Both the position numbers and the translations under genes were made by a program. The notes beneath the pieces are model-generated. The model was not told where the DNA came from and did no database searches. It was given only the letters and a program-made list of their open reading frames with translations. A stretch of 64,000 nt of DNA from NCBI GenBank assembly GCA_030770535.1, contig JASVEC010000005.1, positions 1,736,001 through 1,800,000 on the forward strand, written 5' to 3'. This stretch comes from Batkoa obscura. Taxonomy: Eukaryota > Entomophthoromycota > Entomophthoromycetes > Entomophthorales > Batkoaceae. Of the stretch, positions 37,406-49,503 are shown one piece after another. The first letter of the stretch is position 1; the number at the start of each line of letters is the position of its first letter.

Positions 37406-37820
37406 AAAATTGAACATATTTCCATAATATATACACTTTCTTTGAAAAATTAAGATTTTGGTAACAAAACCATTTCAAAATATACTCATTCTTTTGTTTT
37501 ATATGGACTTGTGGAGCATTTTAATCATTTATGTCTTTTTTAGTAGCATTTAGATAGTTTAAAAGTAAAGGATTTGCTTGATAAAGGAAAAGCTCTTTGA
37601 AGAGTTTTTATAAAAAATAGCATCAATCAGTCAAAAGTCATTCAAAATTAGCGTTAGCATCTTACTTGAATACTCTATAAATCAAAAGCTGATAATATTT
37701 TTAAATGAAATATCCTTCAGAGTCAATTCATAATCAAATGTGTTTTTAGTTTCAGTAATTTACTGATACTTGAGCTCAAAATCTGCTCTATAAAAAACGA
37801 ACAAAAATCAAAATTCCAAA

Positions 37821-37840
37821 ATTCTTAGAAATTCTAGAAA
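37821..37840 (+). promoter_or_regulatory. Heat-shock element upstream of CDC37
   Basis: Read in 5-bp register (ATTCT TAGAA ATTCT AGAAA), three of four nTTCn/nGAAn units are perfect, the second being off by one base. It lies about 166 bp before the ATG of another Hsp90 co-chaperone gene. Confidence 0.55.
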
Positions 37841-38005
37841 TTACGTCTCTCCCCTATAATCTGTAAATACTAACAAATTCAAATCTTAAAAAATTAACTT
37901 CACTAACCAAAATAGTGATTAAAATTCAAGCAATATTAAAAAATTTTAAACTCAAAATCTCAACTTTTTTAACTTTAAATAAATCAAATTAATAAATCCA
38001 TAACG

Positions 38006-39550
38006 ATGCCATTAGATTATAGTAAGTGGGACAATATTGAATTATCCGATGATGAAGATATTGAAGTCCATCCAAATGTCGATAAAAAATCGTTTATAAA
38101 ATGGAATCAAGAAGCTATCCATAGAAGACGAGCGGAACGTAAACAAAAGATTGATAGTTTAAAACAGAGAATAACCTTTTGTGATCAAATGATGAAGAAA
38201 ATGAAGAACTTGATGGGAGAAGGCGAAAATAGTTTTGGTATGGAAGAAATGAAGACGATGTTGAAGGAGATTGCGGAAAAGATGGAAAAGAGTAAGAAGG
38301 GTGGGGAGGAGAGAAAGGAGGGAGAGATGAGCATTGAACAATCGTTAATGGGTCTCTTCAAGCATATTGAAGAAGAAGTAAAAAGTAGCGGAGAGGAAAT
38401 GAATAGAGGTGTTATATTGGAAAAATTAAAAGTCGAGTTTGAAAAGGTTAAGAAACATCAAGAAGACTGTAGAGAGGAATTGAAAAAGGAAGAGAAGATC
38501 GAAAGTAACACTTTAACTAGTGAGAACATTTGTAAACCTGGATTTGATAAAACAGTAAGTTAAGATATTTTGGAAATTTTAGAGTCTATGGCTAATTCTT
38601 TTTTAATTTAGATTGTTAGTAAATCGAATGAAGAACAAGTCAAAAAAGAATTGGAAAATAAAAAGAAGCAAAACAAAAAAGAAAAACAAATTGAAATTTT
38701 AAATCCAAAGACGTTGACTACTAGTAAAACAGTGGTAAGTTAATAATATTTGTCATTAAGAAATAAATAAATTTATTCTTAATTTTCACAGCTCAAAAAA
38801 GATGGTGATGGTACAGAAAAAGGAGCCTATGTTGAAGAGGAAGAAGAGGATATTGAGACTTCTGATGAAGCAAATGAATTTTCTAATTTGAAAACATTAG
38901 AACAAAGCCTTGAATTTATTTCCAAATATAAATTTATTATTAATGAAAAATACTCGGATGAAATATTAGCCAAGGGTTTTGAACTTCAATTACAAGGTAA
39001 TAGTAGACAAGCAAAACATTGTGTTCATCAAGCCTTAATTATTCAATATTGTGGTCGTCTTGGTAAAGATGGAGTTACTGCTTTTTTTAAAAGGTAAACA
39101 ACAGATTACTAGTTTGTATAAATTATAGCATTAACTATTGTTTATTTTATATTAAATTAGAATTACCACCACCGGTAATGAAGTATTTTTAAAAGATGTA
39201 GAAGACACTTATAATATATTAAAGCAACGATGTGAAGTAATAAGACAACAAAATTCTAAACAAAAAGCTATCTTCCAATTAGAACCTACTAGCGAAGATG
39301 CCAAAATTATGGTAGATTTACCTACAGATGATATTAACGATCAAGAGAGAAAAGTAATATTTAATTCTTTGCCTTTAAAATTACAAGAAGCTTTAAAGAA
39401 AATACAATCGAAGCTATTAACTTAGCTTTAAGTGAATTGGATGAACAAGAAGCCGAACATGCTTTACAATTATGTGATCAAGGTGCTTTTTTAAATTTTC
39501 TTATCCCAGGAGAAGAAAATGAAAAAGTAGAGAATAGTAATAATAATTAA
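38006..39550 (+). CDS. CDC37: Hsp90 co-chaperone CDC37 with apparent 1-nt frameshift near the 3' end
   Basis: Delivers protein kinases to Hsp90. Exons are 38006-38554, 38612-38734, 38792-39093 and 39161 onward. The N-terminus DYSKWDNIELSDDEDIEVHPNVD carries the conserved CK2-phosphorylated Ser in SDDED. A long coiled coil follows, then the Hsp90-binding domain (FISKYKFIINEKYSDEILAKGF, ARQAKHCVHQAL-like GNSRQAKHCVHQALIIQYC, GKDGVTAFFKRITTTGNEVFLKDVEDTY). In exon 4 the frame encoding RKVIFNSLPLKLQEALK ends at TAG 39423-39425. The expected continuation ENTIEAINLALSELDEQEAEHALQLCDQG lies in another frame up to TAA 39548-39550. One missing base in the A-rich run around 39396-39400 explains it. This may be a sequencing or assembly error rather than a true truncation. 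Confidence 0.9.
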
Positions 39551-39603
39551 ATAAATATGGATTTATATGCTTTTTTATTTTTATATGGTTATTTATATTC
39601 TTT

Positions 39604-42600
39604 TTATTTACTTATTTTTGTATTGTAAATTGAATTTGACATCTTTTTGATCCAGGTCATAAGTGGTTGTACATTTTCTTCGGTTATATTTGTAGACATT
39701 AATTTATTAATAATTTGTTTGTATAACCATAATTTATACTGATCTAGTTCAGCTATCATCGGTTTAGGTATTTTGAATAATCCTAAATTATTTTTAACTT
39801 CCTTAGCTAAAATAACATAAATTGTGTTAAATTAATATGATCTATAATAACAATGTATTATTTATTACTACCTCTTTCAATAATAGATTCTTTTATACCG
39901 TTCTGTAAAGCATAATGAATTCCATATGAATTAGACGAATAGCCTTCTTTTAATCTAATTCTTTATTAATTTACTGATTTCATTTTTTATTTTATTTTAC
40001 TTATAGCGAAAGTCTAATTTATTACTATCATTTAAAACAGTATCCATATACATCCATTTGATTTCATTATTATTTTCATTTAATAAATTATTTATATGAA
40101 TTTCTAACAAAATGAATAAACTTATTTATTATTAGATATTATAAGAAGTTACCATTAAAGTGTGTACTAATTAATATTCTTGGTCCTCTTTCTTTATTCA
40201 TATTTAATACATACTTTACTAATGCACATAACAATCCAATACCATCTTGATATCATTGATATTAATGTTACTATCTTATTATTATACCATTGATATTTAT
40301 TTACCTCCTATTGTTGTTCCTTTACCGAATTCATCAAGAAATAAGATGGAATCTTTAGTACAGGTTTTCAAGAATGTATTTATTTGTTGTAAGTCTTGAC
40401 AAAAGCCACTATTAAACTAAGATATTATTATTATTATAATGTCATATTTATTATTAATTACATTTGATACTGAATTATTTGTAATAAAACAAGTAGATAT
40501 TAAATCCATAGGGTAAATCAAACATTTTTCTGCGGGGATATAACTTATATAATTAATGTCTAATAGATATTATATATGTATTAGTTACCTCCCTAAATGT
40601 GCCATAAAACAAGTTAATGCAACCTAATTTTATTAACATAGATATATTTAGCTCAATACGTTTGATCTAATATATTTACCTGCTTTAAATAAATACTTTT
40701 TCCTGAACCATTTGGACCATTTAATATCATTACTGGAATTGATTTATTCATTTCATTTATATTTTGTATATCATAATCATTTGTGATAATTGTTGCTTTA
40801 TTTCTTTCTAAGATTGGGTTCCTAGATTATGATTATTAAATATTTGTTTTATTAATACTATTTATTTACCTTCCAGAAATTATTTTTAATTGATTTTTAT
40901 TAAATTCAGGTTGATTATATACATTTGCTTTAGATACTTTAGTAATTGATAATATACTAAATATAGTTAATTATTTGATTGATCTCTTTATTTCAATTAT
41001 TACCAATCAAGCTCAGATAATTTATCGTATGCTTCAATTATTGAATCAAAATATAAAATAAACGAGCCTAGTATGCTCTGAAGTATTTCAATTTCTTTAT
41101 CTATAGAAATAAGCATATTATATTAACTCAAGTTAATTTTACCATTAATAAGTGTAAATATATCTCCAATATCATTGTCTAAATCTTTTAATAATTTGAA
41201 TAAATAACATTAAAATCAAGGTATTAGAATTACATCTCATTGAATTGTTTTTAAAATAGATTGCTTCATCTGACTCAAACTAAAATTTATATTAAAATTA
41301 TATAAACTAACATTACTATTATTTTATACTTGAAAATCCAAATCTGTATCACCAAAGTCTTTTTTTGTTAATTTATTATCAATTGGAATAGCTATCAAAT
41401 AGCCTAGTTGTGGATAATAAACAATGTTCAATCTGGTAATATTAATTTCGATCTCTTTCTTTATTTTGATCGCAACATTTGACTAAAAAAAGTAAGCTAT
41501 TTATTAAGAATAAAAGTGGTATAGTTTTACTAGCATATCTTCCATATTATTATAAATATATTTTAAATTATCTAATCCCTAATAATAAGTATCAATAGTT
41601 GTATCAATTAAAATATAGTACTTCGCTAATATTCTCTTTAATATGGATGTTAAGATCTTCTTTTTCATTATCAAAGCTAATCTAACCAATTTCAGTAGTA
41701 TAAATAATTCTAATGTATTATTACTTTTCCACCTAGGAACTTTCTGGCGTCTTTTAGCATTTGATATACTTCTAATGTATCCTAAAATATTGTTTACTAT
41801 TTACTATTGCTTGTATAATAATTTGTACTTTATCTTTAAATAAATCAGTTTGAGGTAAATCAAACAAAATATCCGAAATACAAATAAAGTTAGTTATAAA
41901 CTAAAACAAGTAAAATTTAAACTTCTATTTAGTTATTAATTACCATATAAACATTGTACCAATCACTATAACAGCTTCTATTTTGAAGATGAGTTAAAAT
42001 ATGAGGTATAACCAATCGATTTTTTAGTAAGCTTTTAAATCTTGTAATAGTTTTAGAATCTGATTTCATCATAGCTTCAACCAATACAAGTCTTTTTTCG
42101 ATTTCATTTAGTGCATTTAAAGGGTATTTAAACCATGATTTAAGCATATCTGTTCCACCTGAGCTTACAGTTTGATTTAAAATTCCTTGTATTTTAAACG
42201 ATTATATTGTCTAATTATAGAAAACGATTACTGTATAAGCTTATTCCTTCTTTTCCGGTATGAAAATTTGATACATTGGGATGATTTTCATCATGAAATA
42301 TATTCAAATCCCTTATAAAAAGTCAAAAGAGTCATAAATATGTAGTATAATACATTAGTGTCGTTTCATTAATATACAAATGAGAATCCCTAATATTTAT
42401 TTTATTTTATTTTATAAAAACTATCTATAAAATTAGCTACAATTTAAATTCTGATACTTGCTTAATATAGTATTCTTTTTCTAGATCCACTTTTTTCATA
42501 TAAAACTTCTCTTCCAAATAATTACACATCACATTTATACATGATATCTAAAAAGCATTAGGCATTATTAAATCTACGTACAACTAAATACAGATGGCTT

Positions 42601-43296
42601 CCAATCAAGTGATATATATTTTGATATTTCATATAAAGAATTTTGATAACTATCATTGAAGAGGGTATTGAATTGCGTAATTTTATTAGAGAAGATACTT
42701 TGTAGCCTATAAATCCCCTTTTTATATGAAAATTCGGATGGGTTAGGAAATGTGATATTCAAATCTGAAGTATTATTAGTTAATCTGCTAAATAAATAAA
42801 CTTGCCTTTTATCGGAATTGTATCTAAAATTTCTTCTGGAAGCGAAGAATTTAATAAAACAATCGCTGGTTTTGATTGATTGATAACTAAAAATATTATA
42901 AAAACTGTTAATGTTTATAATTTTAATTACTTTTAGCAATTAAATTGGTGTCCGATTTCGAATGATTTGGAAGTACATAAAGTGTTGAATTAGATTCATC
43001 ATAATATGCACAACCAAGGCTGTTAGCTTGGACATGAAACGATAATATTTTCTTTAAGCTTAATAAAATCAAATAAAATAAAATAAGGTTATACTTTATC
43101 TCTAACTTCATCTTTTAGAGTTAGATATAGTTAAAATATTATATAAGTACTACTTACCTAAGTTGTTTTCATTTGAACTATAATTAATGTTTGTGTTTAT
43201 TATATTGGAATTATCTTTATTTGTTTCAAATTGAAATGAACTTAAAGACTCTTCTTGAAATGATGCTTCCATTAGATAACGACTTGATTCACTCAT
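39604..43296 (-). CDS. MSH5: Meiotic MutS homologue MSH5
   Basis: With MSH4 it forms the MutS-gamma sliding clamp that stabilises crossover intermediates. Many short introns break the gene; I verified key exons rather than all. The N-terminus (exons 43158-43296, 43095-43111, 42931-43051, 42806-42886) gives KKILSFHVQANSLGCAYYDESNSTLYVLPNH, the MSH5 opening. Then come DLNITFPNPSEFSYKKG, Walker A ILNGPNGSGKSIYLKQ (around 40690-40720), YIPAEKC, and Walker B FLDEFGKGTTIGDG near 40335; DEFGKGT marks MSH5 rather than MSH4 (DELGRGT). ISTHFN follows. The gene ends TAA at 39604-39606, 54 bp from the CDC37 stop. Two oddities: a 17-nt exon and a GC-AG intron. The presence of MSH5 implies a meiotic cycle. 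Confidence 0.88.
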
Positions 43297-43592
43297 TTTT
43301 AATTAAAATTGTGAATAAAAAAATATTTTATATATTGATCAAAATAATGCATTTTAATTTCAAGTCAACACCTATTGAAATCATTTTATAAGAAAGTCGT
43401 AATAAATAATCAAGGATACATTTAATTTAGTTTGATTTAATTATATCATGTTGCTATCAAAAATGCATTAAATTAAACGTCAATTTAAATAAAATCAATA
43501 ATATTTCATTTAGTACTAAAAACAAAATTAGCTCCTACTTAATAATAATAATAAATCAATACCTTTATTTTGATCATTTTTAACTTTATCTA

Positions 43593-44415
43593 TTAGTATT
43601 CTTCATCCAATCCAATAGCCTTAGTACTGCTTCTAATTCCCCTCTTTTGAAATCTTTCTTCGTCTGAATCATTTTTTACTTCTACTTTTTTAGTTATTAC
43701 TCCTTTGAATAGTATTAATCTTAACTCTATTACAATTGAACTATAAATTTACCTGACTTAATTAAAAGATTTTCAAGTTTAGCAGTGGAAAAAGTGTCAC
43801 TGTTATTTAACTTTTCAAAACCAATTAATCTTGAATAAAAAAATAAGACGATAAATCGAAACAAAAATAAAATTACCTTTCAGTGACTACCCCTCTAACA
43901 AAGCACATCACAAAAGGCAATACTTTGATTTGTAACTTGGCAACCAAAAAAGCACATTTTTCTGCGTTTGTTTTCATAAAACGTGCTCTATAATGTTTCT
44001 TACTGAGGATCTAAACAAGTTGCTTTAACCAAATAATGAACAATAATGATTTAATATACTTCTAAGTGCTCATCCATGATTTTACATCTTTTAAAAGTTG
44101 GAGAAAAAAAGTGGACTACGACATAAGTAGTATTCGTAGTTATATCCAAAACATCCTTTTCTTCTACCTCTGTATACTCCCCATGGTTATTTTGTTTCAT
44201 TTTACTTAACTCATCGGCTCTAGAATTATAAAAATAATTACTTATTTAAAAAAGTAGGAACTTAAAAAATGGTACTGTATTTTCATTTCTTGTATTCTAA
44301 GTTCTCTATATTGATCCAAATTTTCATTTTCAAGTTCTTCAAATAAAACATCGAGTGCTTCATCGTCGTCTACATCGATTTTATCTGCTAAATGGTTTTT
44401 AGAATAATTGTACAT
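43593..44415 (-). CDS. PLP1: Phosducin-like / TXNDC9 (PLP1) protein
   Basis: A thioredoxin-fold co-chaperone of the CCT chaperonin implicated in tubulin and actin folding. Five exons (44276-44415, 44060-44219, 43877-44010, 43753-43829, 43593-43702) join in phase to 206 residues. Family blocks: helical N-terminus DDDEALDVLFEELENENLDQYRELR, NHGEYTEVEEKDVL, then the fold VVHFFSPTFKRCKIMDEHL, RARFMKTNAEKCAFLVAKLQIKVLPFVMCFVRG and LIGFEKL. The usual thioredoxin CxxC is absent (TFKRCK instead), as in TXNDC9. The first donor is GTACCA, unusual but required by phase. It is divergent with the GCIP-like gene; only 52 bp separate the two ATGs, implying a shared bidirectional promoter. Confidence 0.88.
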
Positions 44416-44467
44416 TTTTAAAATTTAAAACAAAGCTTCAAATTTAAAAGTTTTTTTTCAATTTAAA

Positions 44468-45588
44468 ATGAGTTCCAATTCTAAAACTTATAACAAAGCT
44501 TTGAATAAATTCGTAAAAACTTGTATTAATCTACACAAAGGTGTGGACGAAGTTATTGAAATCAAGCATGCCTTTGATACTACTAAATTTAATTCTCAGT
44601 TAGGTAGGGATTTTACTTATTCATATTAAATCTTGTATTAAATTTGATTCAATTAGACGCTTTATCCATTAAAATAAAAGCAGAAGCTTCAAAGTTTGCT
44701 CTAGCTTTTAAGCCACCGGCAGTCAATGAAAAGGAAGAGGCATGTAAGTGTTTCATAGAGCCATTAACACAATTAGTATTATTGACAAATATGATACCAA
44801 CAAATCAAGGTGTGAATTTTGCAAAACAAATTCAATTATTAACCAAAAATGTTATAAAATCCATTATCGAATTAGGAAATTCGTTTTCAGATGATCCTAC
44901 AACTATTGAAGAAGATATTAAAGTTGAGAAAATTAGTTTTAGTCAAAATGATTATTTATCTTGTATAGGTGTTGTTTGGAATAATTGTGATAAACTTAAA
45001 AAAGCTCCAATAGATAATAAAGAGTCCACTTTGAGAATTTGGTCAACCTTTCTAGAGCTAATAAAAGATACAGTTAAAGAGATTGAGGAACTCAAAGAAG
45101 AAGCAGAAAATATGGATGATAAAGATGAGGAAGAAAAAGAAATTTCAAAAGAAGAGAAAGATTTGGTTGATGAATTTGCCGATTTAGACTTTGGTTTAAG
45201 TGGAGAAAGTTTTGATGAAAAAGAGCTAGAAGTTATAACCACTTGTTTATCTATTTTAAAATTAGTTCAAACGGTTTTTATTAAAATCGATAGGAGATGT
45301 ATAAAAGAGTGTTCCGTAACTACAGATGGTGTTATTTCTTGGTTAGATGAATTAGTGGATTCAGCTCAAACTATCATTGACTCTTTAGATAACCTTGGTG
45401 CCTCTCTTTGGGATAGAGATAACGATGAAATTATATCTAGTGCTAAAGAAGTAACTAACAATACTAAAATCATCATTAATCATTCGCTACTTTATTCTGA
45501 AAAAGAGCATGAGCCTTGGTTTCAAAATGCTAGCAAACAGTTTGATAAATTGATTGCCAAAATATCAAATGACGATGCTAACCGTTAA
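44468..45588 (+). CDS. GCIP / cyclin-D1-binding-protein-1-like protein
   Basis: Exons 44468-44603 and 44657-45588 join in phase to 355 residues. The overall pattern resembles the fungal members of the CCNDBP1/GCIP family: an N-terminal helical bundle (LTQLVLLTNMIPTNQGVNFAKQI), a WNNCDKLKKAP segment, an acidic DEFADLDFGLSGESFDEKELEVITTCL motif and the C-terminal helix LDELVDSAQTIIDSLDNLGASLWDRD. Human GCIP binds cyclin D and bHLH factors; the fungal role is not established, so no function is claimed. A Glu/Lys/Asp-rich linker (about 45070-45170) is likely disordered. No signal or membrane segment. Confidence 0.75.
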
Positions 45589-45671
45589 TATAACAATCCA
45601 AATAAAAAAGCTGTGAAATAGTATCTATCGCTATCTTTAGTTTTTAATATTTATTGAATAATTGTATTGAA

Positions 45672-45702
45672 AATAATGAAATCAAAAAAACATCCCCATG
45701 TA
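45672..45702 (+). mobile_element. Miniature inverted-repeat element, copy 10 (truncated)
   Basis: Only one end is recognisable: AATAATGAAATCAAAAAAAC followed by ATCCCCATGTA. The rest is absent or decayed beyond recognition. It lies 84 bp past the GCIP-like stop. Confidence 0.6.
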
Positions 45703-46101
45703 GTCTTAATTTTTTAGCTTAAAATTAACTAGTAATCTTTTCAAAATTTCATCTAATCAAAAATTGAACAAAATACTAAGCCAGGAAAATTTTTCAATGT
45801 AATAAGTTGATCTTTTTAAAATCTTGAAAGGGGACGAGTTCTCAAGTAACTTGTTATTTAGAGGTAAATATAACTAAGATATAAGGTAGTAGAGAGAGCC
45901 AGAAGAAGACTAAGAAGAGAGTGATTGAATAATAGATTACAGCTTGAATTCTTTTTTGATAGCTTTTCAATAAATAAGACAAGCTATTATTTTCAAATTA
46001 TTCATTCTGTTTTGAATAAAATATTGTAACTATCCATAATAGAAATGGCGTTCCAAAACAAACTATAGTTAAACTAATTTTAGTTTTAATAGAGCATAAA
46101 G

Positions 46102-46208
46102 TATATGGATGTTTTTTTGGTTTCATTACTTTTTCCATTTTTAAGCACTATTTGAGTGGAAGGATTGTTAGTAAAAAACTTTAAACAAAAATACATATCC
46201 CCCATATA
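46102..46208 (-). mobile_element. Miniature inverted-repeat element, copy 11
   Basis: Reverse copy, TATATGGATG to ATCCCCCATATA, with small indels in the left end and the AAAAACTTTAAAC block; moderately decayed. Confidence 0.8.
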
Positions 46209-48228
46209 CTAAATTTCGATAAATTGAATTTAAATAATTTCAATTTAGGTCTAATAAAGTAATAAAATAAAATAGTTCTAGTTCTTTTTAGGAAAAAGCA
46301 GTTTATTAATTAAATTAATATTATTTTGTGTGTTTAATCATATATGGTTTGTATAAAAAATGGGCTCCTTTGAAAAACTATATTGACAATTAACTAATTC
46401 AAAGTTAGAATGATAAAATAGCAAAATAATATAATATTACGAACTTGAAACATTGAATATGAATATGAATATACTTTAATTTATTTCAAAAATATATAAA
46501 AATATAAGAGATTAATATTGTTTAAAACGTAAATATAAAAACACTTGTTATCTAGAGCACACACTAATAAGAAATGTTACTACACTGTATTTTATTTATA
46601 CCTTTAAAAAAACATATATACTAAAAATATGAAATGTATCTCTCAAAAAAATATATATATAATAAGCGAATAACAAAAAAACTCCGTTTGTTAGAAAGAA
46701 TAAAATCCTTTCGTAATAAAGGGCGAATAACCCATCTTAAATCAGCGATTTTATTTTCAATTAGTAACAATGGATGATGCATATGTACATTTTTTATCCT
46801 CCTCATTATCTGTTGTTTTTTAAATATTTAAATGTTTTATAAAGTGCATTTAGAAGTTTGATTTCGTCATTAAAGTCGTTTTTAAGCTTAATGAATACTA
46901 GACTTTTATCCGATGTTTATCAAAAATGATAATGACCAGACTAAAAGCGAAACAAATTTAAATAAAGAAAGAGATATTTCAAATATTTCTTGATAATATA
47001 ACCTGGAAAATCGGGTATTTTAAATAAGTTTATGTTTTTGTCCAAAAATGATAGTGACTTGTATCAAAATTACAAAAACTTATTACATTCAGAAAGTATG
47101 AATTGAGTTTAAAATGAATTATGAGGTGATCTTATGAATTCAGACCAAAAACTAACTCTAAAGCTGAATGTTGATTTTAAGCATAGTGTATTAAGCCAAA
47201 ATTGTTCTTTATTGAAGTTTAAGTTTTAAATGAGGAATAGAATAATTTTTTGATAAACTTGAATCTATAAAAAATATTCGTTTGTTGTATAACTCGTGTT
47301 GTTTATACAAATTACATTAAGAATGAACAGGTATCATCATAAGGTGAAATTTGAATGAAAATGGCATCAAAGCTAAACAAGAGATCTAAAAATGTGCGCA
47401 ATAGGCTAAAAGGTAAAATGAATAAAGTTAATAAAAACCCGCTTTAATAGCTTGGTTAATAAATTAATTTAATAAAAATGTTAATTTTCAATTAATTACA
47501 TAAATCTTACAAACGGTTATTTTTATAACACTCTGTAGTTATGGCATAATTGGTTGATTTCCATTCTCATTATCGCTGACTATTACATGGATTTTTGTGG
47601 TTATAAGCCAATCTAGATAAGCTTAAAAATGAATCCTTTTAAATTGCTGCAAATATTCTTTTTATCCGCAGTAACTAAAAAAATTTCAAAAGATCCCCTT
47701 TTTGCGCCAATAAATATAAAAATGATGTTATATTAAAAAAAAGTAGTCACACCCACTTTGATTTAGATAAAAGATAATAAACTTAGTAAACTTTAATAAC
47801 AGATATTAGCAATATGATTAGTCGCTATCGAAGTATTGGCCAATAACAATTATTTGAATTGTTTTTAATTTAATTCTAAGCTTATTCACCACAAGTTCAG
47901 TCCTCAGAGCTTGAATGAGTCATTCTGTCTTATCAATAAGCTTTTAAACTTTTAGGCAAATCAATTTGGGTTATCAGCTAAAATAAAGAGTATAAAAAGA
48001 GAAACAATTCACTTATCAATTTACTTTTACTTTTGAAATAAATCTACTATCATGTCTCAATAAATCAACTTCAACATTACTACTACACTATAATACCTAT
48101 TAAATTTAAGAGATAGACTCAATTATAATAACTAAAGATGCTACAATTTTCTACAAAACATTTATTGTATATTTATTTAAGGATAACAACTATTAATAAC
48201 CAAAGAAACTAAGATCAAGAAATCAAGG

Positions 48229-48618
48229 ATGAATATGGAACACTTACAAGATTTGACTTTAAATAAGCTGAATAGAATTAATATATCTAAAGTAGATGAT
48301 AATAGTTTATTCAAATATTTAATGTTAAGAAATATATATATTAAAAGTGAACAAGAGAATAAGGTGGAAGATAATGTCAGTTTTAATTCCATAGAAGAAG
48401 GCGAGGAGTTGTGGTTGGATTCTTGTTTTGATGAGTTGGAAGAAGATAATTATGAAGAAGAAGAAATCAGTGAAGAATCTTTTGTCATCTTAAATCAATT
48501 GAACGATGCCAATGAGGATAACGACCAAGATCTAATCTATCAAGCAAAACCAATGGAATGCATCCCCTATTTTAATTTAAACACTACTTTATACTCTTGT
48601 GAAGATTTATTATTTTAA
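48229..48618 (+). CDS. Small acidic hypothetical protein
   Basis: A 129-codon frame starting MNMEHLQDLTLNKLN (a second Met is at codon 3). It is rich in Glu and Asp, with the run ELEEDNYEEEEISEESF, and ends hydrophobic (NTTLYSCEDLLF). No family recognised. Support: an unusually long frame for this AT-rich DNA with non-random composition, and a TATA-like element about 240 bp upstream. Against: no introns to test and no known homologue. It is an isolated gene if real. Confidence 0.45.
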   Translation: MNMEHLQDLTLNKLNRINISKVDDNSLFKYLMLRNIYIKSEQENKVEDNVSFNSIEEGEELWLDSCFDELEEDNYEEEEISEESFVILNQLNDANEDNDQDLIYQAKPMECIPYFNLNTTLYSCEDLLF

Positions 48619-49503
48619 ATAAACTTTTTAATTTTCTCAATCTATATTTGTTTTGTATAAATTAATTTTATTGACTAAAATTTTAAATTTTAATATCGAT
48701 TATTTATTAAAATATTACTAAAAGAAAACACTATTAAAATAAAATATTAGTAATAAAATTTAGTTCATATTTGATTGAGATTATTAGTGTAAATAGTAAG
48801 TCAATTTTAAAAATGGTAAATAATTATTATGGGTAATATTCTTAGTATTATCATAACAGCAAATTAAACAATTTATCTATTAAAAGCTAAAAGTGGTACA
48901 AAAATAGTTTAACGTTAATTTAAAAATTTATCAACTTTATAGCATTATCGTCTTTGGTTTCAGCTTTAATGTTTAGTAAAAATATTAATTTATTAACTAT
49001 AAAGAAATGTCAGTGAATTAATAACTCGCTTTTGACAACTTATTTTTTCTGTTATTTTCACTTTAAGTTATATCCTGCCCCATTTGGATTTTAAAGCTAT
49101 ATAGATAAAAATTAAAGTTGAAATTTTTTTATCAGTCAATAATACAGAAATAATTACATAATTTATTATAAGAGTTAACTATTTTTTTACAAAACTAAAC
49201 TTTAATTTATCAATAAATAGAGAAATAAAAGATACATTATGATACATCACTAAATTATACCTTACTACAATAAACTGGACTTTAACTACAAGTGTTATTC
49301 AGTAGCTGTATCACAAGACAACTAAGTTATTTGATATTGGGGATTTATTTCAAAGAATTAAAAAAAGCATTTATAATTATTATTAAAAACGATAAATAGT
49401 TTAATATTAAGTATGTTTTGTTTATAAAATACAAGTAAAACTTTAAAAACCACGATTGTTACATACAATATATAATATTTATTACAAAATAATAACAACC
49501 CGT
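48619..49503. other. AT-rich intergenic region
   Basis: No coding frame, transposon copy or structured repeat seen. Confidence 0.5.

Larger units (their letters stand above)
36098..38005. other. Intergenic region with one miniature element
   Basis: Nearly 2 kb without a convincing frame. It contains element copy 9 and, just before CDC37, a heat-shock element. No tRNA-like cloverleaf recognised. Confidence 0.55.
45589..48228. other. Gene-poor region with two miniature elements
   Basis: Holds a truncated copy (10) and a full copy (11). Frames such as 46621-46806 lack coding character. A TATA-like TATAAAAAG at about 47990 precedes the small acidic frame at 48229. Confidence 0.55.

Noticed and set aside
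46621-46806. 61-codon minus-strand frame
   Set aside because: Low-complexity hydrophobic/basic sequence with no family resemblance and no nearby splice-linked exons.
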